This document shows, piece after piece, positions 59,001-64,000 of a stretch of DNA of 64,000 nt. The notes under the pieces are model-generated. The model was given only the letters and a program-made list of their open reading frames with translations. It was not told where the DNA came from and did no database searches. Source of the DNA: Marsupella aquatica (Eukaryota > Marchantiophyta); NCBI GenBank assembly GCA_973895155.1, contig OZ316897.1, positions 7,068,001-7,132,000 on the forward strand, in the 5' to 3' direction. The position numbers and the translations under genes were made by a program. Every line of letters begins with the position of its first letter. Positions within the stretch are counted from its first letter, which is position 1.

Positions 59001-59547
59001 AGCTGAGGTCCAATTCCTATCTCAGCAAGGGATTGCGATCAATCCAGAGGCCGGACGTCAGGCTCCTCCATCTCCATTTGACTTGCGAATCAATGTGAAT
59101 GTTTTCCCTGAGAAAATCAATCTCCTGGAGCCAAATATCCGCCTTCGGAGTAGGAATGGTAAAAATACAGTTCCACGTTCAAATCTTTCATAAGGACACA
59201 ACAAAAGAATTGAATCTGCAAACAACGAGCTGATGACACTTATTCAACAGTTTGATGTTTCAATCGAAAACTCTTGGGGCAAACAATTTCAGATCCAGAC
59301 CCAAGAGAAACTTTGTACGGCAAACACTTACTGGGTGCAGATTTGTATTTTCCCCTGCTGTTCTTGTGAGGACTTCTATCGTCGCCATTCTCATGGACGG
59401 CCTTTCATGCCTTGCAAGCATCTATATTGGGTTTATACCAACGTCCTCAAACTAGATGTCGTGGATTCAACTTTGGCTAGTCAGCCAATTTTGACTGTAG
59501 GTGAGGTGAGGCTCATTCTAGCTAGGCAGAATTCTCTAAACTTATAG
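56038..59547 (+). pseudogene. Mutator-like (MULE) DDE transposase with SWIM zinc finger
   Basis: N-terminal part 56038-56715 ends at an in-frame TGA; the same frame continues with a zinc-knuckle-like KFWEFGKVTCTGALECQN to 56832. The core (56828-57766) is one frame over. It reads WVSFDVMRRMTKDWITFSAH, then GLMADNAQAGWNAVRNVF (catalytic Asp) and FHFYQLFHRHS. After the intron 57767-58029 comes TTSEAAHSIMKAWQTKK, where the third acidic residue (E-x2-H) is expected. A long Lys/Ser-rich extension leads to a TAA at 59191-59193; the same frame then encodes a SWIM finger, CCSCEDFYRRHSH, with PCKH (C-x-C-x15-C-x-H). SWIM fingers are typical of MULE transposases. The enzyme would cut at the element ends. 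Two stops and one frameshift suggest it is dead. Confidence 0.8.
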
Positions 59548-59693
59548 ACTAGAGATTTAGTAACGTTGAACGGCTCCAACCTCATTTGTCGCATTGCAAC
59601 GTTTTATTTCTTTTCAACGATCACATTTGGTTAATATATATGGCTAGCGCCCGGCGCTAGCATAAGTTTGTCCCGTTCTGAGTGAACCTCTTT

Positions 59694-59741
59694 CATTTCA
59701 TGGGCCGGATGGATTCTTTCATGGGCCGGATGGATTCTCAT
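59694..59741. repeat. Short tandem duplication near the right end of the Mutator-like element
   Basis: TTTCATGGGCCGGATGGATT plus CT occurs twice in direct succession. Confidence 0.85.
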
Positions 59742-60071
59742 CTAAAGTCTTACACTAGTAGGTATTTTTGCAATAAGTTTATTTAAATGGGCTAGAAATC
59801 TTGGTTTGTTTTTTGTTAGCGCCTAGCGATATTATAGAATACAGTTCCGATTCCGATGATATTTTTAAGATAAGTAACATTTCGAGTGTGTTTCGTATCA
59901 GCAGCCAGTGTATGGTTGGACCCACTCGATGGTTTATGTATATTTGGTGGAGAAGTGACTGCATTTAGTTGTTGTAAGGAACCCGATCAAGTGTTACATT
60001 TCGCTAAAATGTGGGCTCAAAACTTCAAAACATTCATGGTATAGGTTCCTATTTTCCTGTTAACAGGAGTT

Positions 60072-60106
60072 CTGTTTTCCTGTTTCCTGTCTCGGTGGTG
60101 ATGCCC
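60072..60106 (-). repeat. Right terminal inverted repeat
   Basis: Reverse complement reads GGGCATCACCACCGA, then the same 20 bp as the left end. The outer 15 bp match the left end only in GGG and scattered bases. Confidence 0.8.
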
Positions 60107-60114
60107 TTATCTAA
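60107..60114. repeat. 8-bp target duplication, right copy (TTATCTAA)
   Basis: Identical to 48572-48579. Confidence 0.88.
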
Positions 60115-60564
60115 TTGTAGGATTCGTTGGAAATTGCAATCTATGACTTGACTTGGGAAGTAAGTTATGTGGAAAGAGGATAGGCGGATTTGAGGCTTAG
60201 TGTGAGGAAACCGCTCATCGTAGAGTGGGATAAAGGTTGTGAGAGATATTTTAGAGGATAACGATGAGAGAAATTGATCGACAAAGGGGATCGCAAGGGT
60301 AATGTGAGGTGAGAAAAGACATATTTTGGAAAGGTTTCTTCCAAGATAGGAAAAACAAGAGCTCGGTGCTTCCCAAGAACTAAAGATTCCCCCGACATAA
60401 GTGGCGACCATACTGGAGAACTCTTGGGGCCTATTTTTGGAAGAAAAAAGGAAGTATTGCATTACTAGAAGAGGCTAACTTGCTTTACTAGACAATTGGT
60501 CTAGAGACACCTAGGTGGTGGGCGCCTATTTATTGCGAGAGAGTAAACAAGTTGATATATAGCA
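60115..60564 (+). other. Leader upstream of a gypsy gag
   Basis: About 450 bp between the Mutator-like element and the gag ATG at 60565. No tRNA-like primer site was recognised. It may be the 5' leader or LTR remnant of the gypsy element, cut off from its upstream part by the 11.5-kb insertion. Confidence 0.45.
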
Positions 60565-62277
60565 ATGCCTAACAGTACTGACATGGGAGACTCAAGTATG
60601 TCCCCCAACACTATGGACATGGATACCATGTCTAGAATGTTGTTAACTTTGATGCAGAGTATGAAACAAACCGATACAGCAAAAAATCAAAAGAGAGAGC
60701 AAGCACATTGTGCAACAAGGTGCTTGAGGAAGGTTCTTGAGAAGAATGGGCAATTTGATGGTCGTAATGTAACTCGTTACATGAAGACCTATTGGCAAGA
60801 GGCTACTATTGAGCAACTTTCAGAAGAGGTTGCAATTCGTCAATTTTCAACATTGGTGGAGCCAGAATTAAAAGGGATCGTTGATGCCATAGTTCTTGAG
60901 GCATCAAAAGACAAGACATGGAGGTGTTTTGAGAAATGCATGAAGGAAGAATTCCAATTGGAGGATGCTGATCGAATTACACAAGTGACATTTTGTGATT
61001 GGATCCATGAGAGGAACAAGAAATTGGGGCCACAAGAACTATTGCGAGAGTTCAACAAGAAGTTCAATCAACTTCCAGATTCAGAGGCACAAGTCATCCG
61101 AATGCAGAGGTGTATTCTATTTCTTAGAGCTGCAAATGAGAAGCTAAGGGATGAGTTGGAGAATGCTTTGGATCTAATTGATCCAGATCGTACTGACTCT
61201 TCTACAAATTGGGAGAACATTGAGAAGGCAGTGATGAAGGTAAGTCATCGACATAGAAGAAGAGACTTGGATCAAGAGGCTATCAGTGGAGTTCCAAGTC
61301 AAACCAAAACATCAATCACTACAAGGATGGATAATACTACTAGTGGGGGTGAGAAGAAGGAGATCAAGTCCATAGCACAAGAAGGCAAAGGAGGAGCAGT
61401 TGAAGAGCTTGCTGATTTGATGAGGAACTTGACCATTCTTACAACCCAAGTTCTAAACCAGACGCAAGCAACCAAGACTACAACAACAACAAATCGCACA
61501 TGGAATTGCATGTGGTGTGACAGCAAGGAGCATAGAAGAAATGATTGCACTGAACTTTCTGCAGCACTTCGAAATCGACTTGTGAAGTTTGTTGGTGAGC
61601 AAGGACAAAAGAAGCTTGCATACTACAACACTGAGGAACTTATACCACTCAACAATAATCGTGGAGGGATGAGAGCCTTAGTGGAGAAAAAGTTGGCAAC
61701 AGAAGGAGTAAACACAGCAGCAACTGTAATCGAGCCTAACGTTTTTGCTGCAACAAGTTGTTTTTCAAAAAAGGTACTTGATGAGATAGGAAAGAAAAAG
61801 CTTGCTGACTACATTCGTCAACAAACTGGATGGGATGCTCCTGTGTTAATAGCCCCAATTACTGCAGAAGTTGGAGCTACATGGGAAGCAAGAGTGGAGG
61901 ACAAGCGCAAAACTCCTTCAAGTGATGAGCCAAGAGGAAAGATGCCAAGAAGAGAAACTTCAGATTCACCAATGGAGGAAGAGAAGAAGAATGAGAAGTC
62001 AACCAAAAAGGGACCTGGGTGGATACTAAGCCGTGATGTGGAACAAACAATTGAACCAGAGAGAATTGCTGATAAGTTTTGGAAGCAAGAAGCCCGTGGT
62101 TTTACAAATGAGGAGTTCTTTGGGAGTTTGAGGAAAGACATACAAGAAGCAATTCTTACAAGATCAAAGAAGAAACGTTTTTACAAAGAGGGTCCTCATG
62201 CTCTAGTTGGGGAGATGGAGGATTTAGACAATGAAGGAGAAACTAAGAGCGTGAGCATTTGTGCAGTACAAGTTTAA
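60565..62277 (+). CDS. Ty3/gypsy gag polyprotein
   Basis: 570 residues uninterrupted from ATG 60565. The capsid-like part reads KVLEKNGQFDGRNVTRYMKT, RQFSTLVEPELKGIV and CFEKCMKEEFQLEDADRI. A single zinc knuckle CMWCDSKEHRRNDC (C-x2-C-x4-H-x4-C) lies near residue 315. A second half with NRLVKFVGEQGQKKLAYYN precedes a charged tail. The gag stop is TAA (62275-62277), after which the same frame continues towards the protease without a break. That is compatible either with stop readthrough or with a mutation. Confidence 0.88.
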   Translation: MPNSTDMGDSSMSPNTMDMDTMSRMLLTLMQSMKQTDTAKNQKREQAHCATRCLRKVLEKNGQFDGRNVTRYMKTYWQEATIEQLSEEVAIRQFSTLVEPELKGIVDAIVLEASKDKTWRCFEKCMKEEFQLEDADRITQVTFCDWIHERNKKLGPQELLREFNKKFNQLPDSEAQVIRMQRCILFLRAANEKLRDELENALDLIDPDRTDSSTNWENIEKAVMKVSHRHRRRDLDQEAISGVPSQTKTSITTRMDNTTSGGEKKEIKSIAQEGKGGAVEELADLMRNLTILTTQVLNQTQATKTTTTTNRTWNCMWCDSKEHRRNDCTELSAALRNRLVKFVGEQGQKKLAYYNTEELIPLNNNRGGMRALVEKKLATEGVNTAATVIEPNVFAATSCFSKKVLDEIGKKKLADYIRQQTGWDAPVLIAPITAEVGATWEARVEDKRKTPSSDEPRGKMPRRETSDSPMEEEKKNEKSTKKGPGWILSRDVEQTIEPERIADKFWKQEARGFTNEEFFGSLRKDIQEAILTRSKKKRFYKEGPHALVGEMEDLDNEGETKSVSICAVQV

Positions 62278-62805
62278 GACAACAAAGTTGAGGTAGATTC
62301 CTATCATGCTAAATCTATAAAAGAAATGGAGTCATATTGGGCAAGAGCTTGTGATGAAGTTGAGGTGGAGCTAATTGGAGTCAAAGGTCCTATCAAGGCA
62401 CTTATTGATTCAGGATCAGAGGTGAATCTAATGTCAAGGGAGCTCTACAACCAAGGAAGGTGGAAGGTGGATCGAGACATCCAATGGAAGGTGAAATCAG
62501 TGAATGCAAATCACAATTCTTTGTGGGGAGCTTGTCCTGATGTGAAGCTTAAGGTAGGAAATGTGCTTGAAGACATCAATGTCTTTGTTCATGATTCCTT
62601 ACCTTATCCACTTCTTCTAGGACAACCTTTCATTATAGAATGGAGACTAGAGACTAAGGTTCTTGATGATGGCACTCATATGGCCAAAGTCAAGAGTAAG
62701 GATAATCTTCGTGTTATCCAATTTCCAACAGTTCGCCCGGATCATGTGAGAAATAGGAAGGAGCTAAGAGCAAGTGAAGAGATGAAGGACCAAGAAAATT
62801 TCTGA
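62278..62805 (+). pseudogene. Gypsy aspartic protease region
   Basis: In frame with gag after its TAA. The active site reads IKALIDSGSEVNLMSRELY (Asp-Ser-Gly), with a matching second half YPLLLGQPFIIEW. Retropepsins dimerise to cut Gag-Pol. The frame ends in TGA at 62803-62805, and the next coding piece is in another frame, so a frameshift or deletion follows. Confidence 0.85.
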
Positions 62806-62819
62806 TTGGCATCCCGTTA

Positions 62820-64000
62820 ATGAGGGTGAGCAGGCAGGATGCCAATGTGAGTGACTCACCAAACATAAGATTTTCCTCGTCTTCGTTTGTAGCTATAGGG
62901 AGAGATAGAGAGGTTTCATATATGCAAGTTAGAGAGGCATCAAGAAAATTGAAAAAGAGAATTGAAAGAAGTAAGGCTATGTTAGTTAGTCAAGGTGTTA
63001 TGGATTTAAGTGATATCATAGAGGGTGTGCTAGATGAACAAGGTTGTTGTCCCACTTTGCAGCAAGTTATAGTAGATTTGAATGATGGAAAGGGTGAGAT
63101 AGAAGTAGGCCCATTGCTATATCAGCATATATAAGAGTTGGTTGAGGTGAACACAAAGTACAAGACAATAGATAAGAAGGTTAGACCAGCAGCCACACCT
63201 CTACCAGCTGATGCAAGAGATATTTTAAGAAGTGCTAGCAAGGAGCCTAGTTTGAGAGATAAAAGAAAAATTGGACATACATTCACAGAAGATACTTTGA
63301 ACCAATTGCAAATTGGTGATGATGGACTACTTACCATGATCGAGAAGGAGGCATTCAAAAAGATGATCAAAGAGCATGGGAGGGCATTTTCCTTTTCTAT
63401 GGAGGAGATAGGATGTGTGGATCCACAGAAGGTAACACCAATGGTTATTTTTACAGTTCCACACATACCATGGGATTTGAAGCCAATTTCAGTTCCAAGA
63501 GCACTAACACCAAAGTTGATAGCATTGTTGAAAGAGAAGTTAGATGCTAAGATACTTGAGAGATCAGATGCACCATACTCCAATCGGTGGTTCACAGTGC
63601 AGAAGAAGAATGGGAAGCTACGTTTCATTCAAGACATGCAGCCACCAAACAAAGTCACAATTCGGAATGTTGGAGTTGGACCTATGGTAGACGAGTATGT
63701 TGAAGACTTTGCTGGGAGGGCCATCTATTCCATTGGAGACTTGTACTCAGGGTATGATCAATTCCAACTTTCTCAAAGTAATAGGGATATCACCACCATG
63801 AGAACTCCACTTGGACTTTTGCATATGTGCACCTTGCCACAAGGTGCTACTAATTCTGTCGCACATATGCAAAATGCTATGAACAAGATTTTGGAGTCTT
63901 TCATTCCACAGAAAACTAGACCATTCCTTGATGATATGCCAATCAAAGGATGTTTGGAAGAACTCAAGGATGAGACACTTCGAAAGGATGGGATACGTCA
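62820..64000 (+). pseudogene. Gypsy reverse transcriptase, runs off the window
   Basis: A first block 62820-63134 (FSSSSFVAIGRDREVSYMQV, ASRKLKKRIER) ends in an in-frame TAA at 63132-63134; the frame then stays open to base 64000. It holds MIEKEAFKKMIKEHGRAFSF, the RT lead-in, then IPWDLKPISVPRALTPKLI, FTVQKKNGKLRFIQDMQPPN, AIYSIGDLYSGYDQFQL (first catalytic Asp), TPLGLLHMCTLPQGATNS and RPFLDDMPIKG (second and third Asp, FLDD instead of YVDD). RNase H and integrase should lie beyond the window. Confidence 0.88.

Larger units (their letters stand above)
48932..59831. repeat. Nineteen dispersed copies of palindrome TAGCGCCNGGCGCTA
   Basis: Copies (15 bp each) start at 48932, 49403, 50381, 50505, 50680, 50804, 51924, 52018, 52831, 54237, 55510, 55583, 55728, 55790, 57804, 57880, 57950, 59645 and 59817. 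Most are perfect palindromes around a variable centre base; 49403, 50381, 50680, 55583, 57804, 57950 and 59817 deviate. None falls inside a modelled exon; they lie in introns, between genes and near the ends. Elsewhere in the window I found only an isolated half (GGCGCTAG at 7707-7714). Confidence 0.95.
48580..60106. mobile_element. Mutator-like DNA transposon, 11527 bp, with methyltransferase-like cargo
   Basis: The element is bounded by TTATCTAA (8 bp) on both sides, the duplication size of Mutator-like elements. Ends start GGG, and a perfect 20-bp inverted match GACAGGAAACAGGAAAACAG sits 15 bp inside each end. It carries two divergently transcribed multi-exon genes: plus-strand transposase (56038-59547) and minus-strand methyltransferase-like gene (50866-55207). 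A further frame lies at 49402-49878. Nineteen copies of a 15-bp palindrome are scattered through its non-coding DNA. Both genes have in-frame stops, so this copy is probably non-autonomous now. Confidence 0.87.

Noticed and set aside
56038-59547. KDZ (Zisupton-type) transposase, which also makes 8-bp duplications
   Set aside because: The CxC...CxH SWIM finger and the ADNAQAGWNAV block fit Mutator-like enzymes better.
1-64000. tRNA, rRNA or small structured RNA genes
   Set aside because: No cloverleaf arms, conserved rRNA blocks or A/B box pairs were recognised by eye; a covariance-model search would be needed to exclude small RNAs.

Overview
The window is a repeat-dense piece of a streptophyte (land-plant lineage) nuclear genome. 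The evidence is one spliced plant-type gene with GT-AG introns, plant-style LTR elements with initiator-Met and Asp tRNA primer sites, CACTA and Mutator-like DNA transposons, and a Ty3/gypsy element carrying a cytosine-5 DNA methyltransferase. That last combination has been reported in charophyte algae, so a charophyte such as a Chara-like alga is my best guess, but this is inference. No tRNA, rRNA, CRISPR or prokaryotic operon structure was seen.

Layout: 1-2.4 kb, decayed LINE. 2.4-4.4 kb, truncated Ty1/copia copy. 4.4-7.5 kb, intergenic. 7.53-16.94 kb, the only intact host gene: a 12-exon ELL-like (occludin/ELL domain) Pol II elongation factor gene whose phases all close. 17-21.8 kb, decayed repeats with a gypsy RT scrap. 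21.77-23.5 kb, a gypsy gag with Asp-tRNA primer site, broken by a solo LTR. 23.64-32.8 kb, a SET-domain gene split by an 8.06-kb copia element (24022-32077) that itself contains a 1.54-kb CACTA element (25807-27350). 36.3-40 kb, decayed CACTA transposase. 40.9-47.1 kb, minus-strand gypsy element with the order gag zinc knuckles, protease, C5 methyltransferase, RT/RNase H, integrase, PHD finger. 48580-60106, an 11.5-kb Mutator-like element with 8-bp target duplications. 60.5-64 kb, plus-strand gypsy gag-protease-RT running off the window.

The most unusual object is the 11.5-kb Mutator-like element. On its plus strand it carries a DDE transposase with a SWIM finger. On its minus strand it carries a multi-exon gene with an amino-methyltransferase fold (N4/N6 type, beta-class order). 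Its introns and spacers hold 19 copies of a 15-bp palindrome, consensus TAGCGCCNGGCGCTA; none lies in a modelled exon and none was found elsewhere in the window.

Taken together, three classes of DNA or chromatin modifier are in or beside mobile elements here: a C5 methyltransferase plus PHD reader in a gypsy element, an amino-methyltransferase-like protein in a Mutator-like element, and a SET protein next to a gypsy gag. All three carry stops, frameshifts or insertions, so these copies are probably inactive, but they document families that may have intact members elsewhere in the genome.
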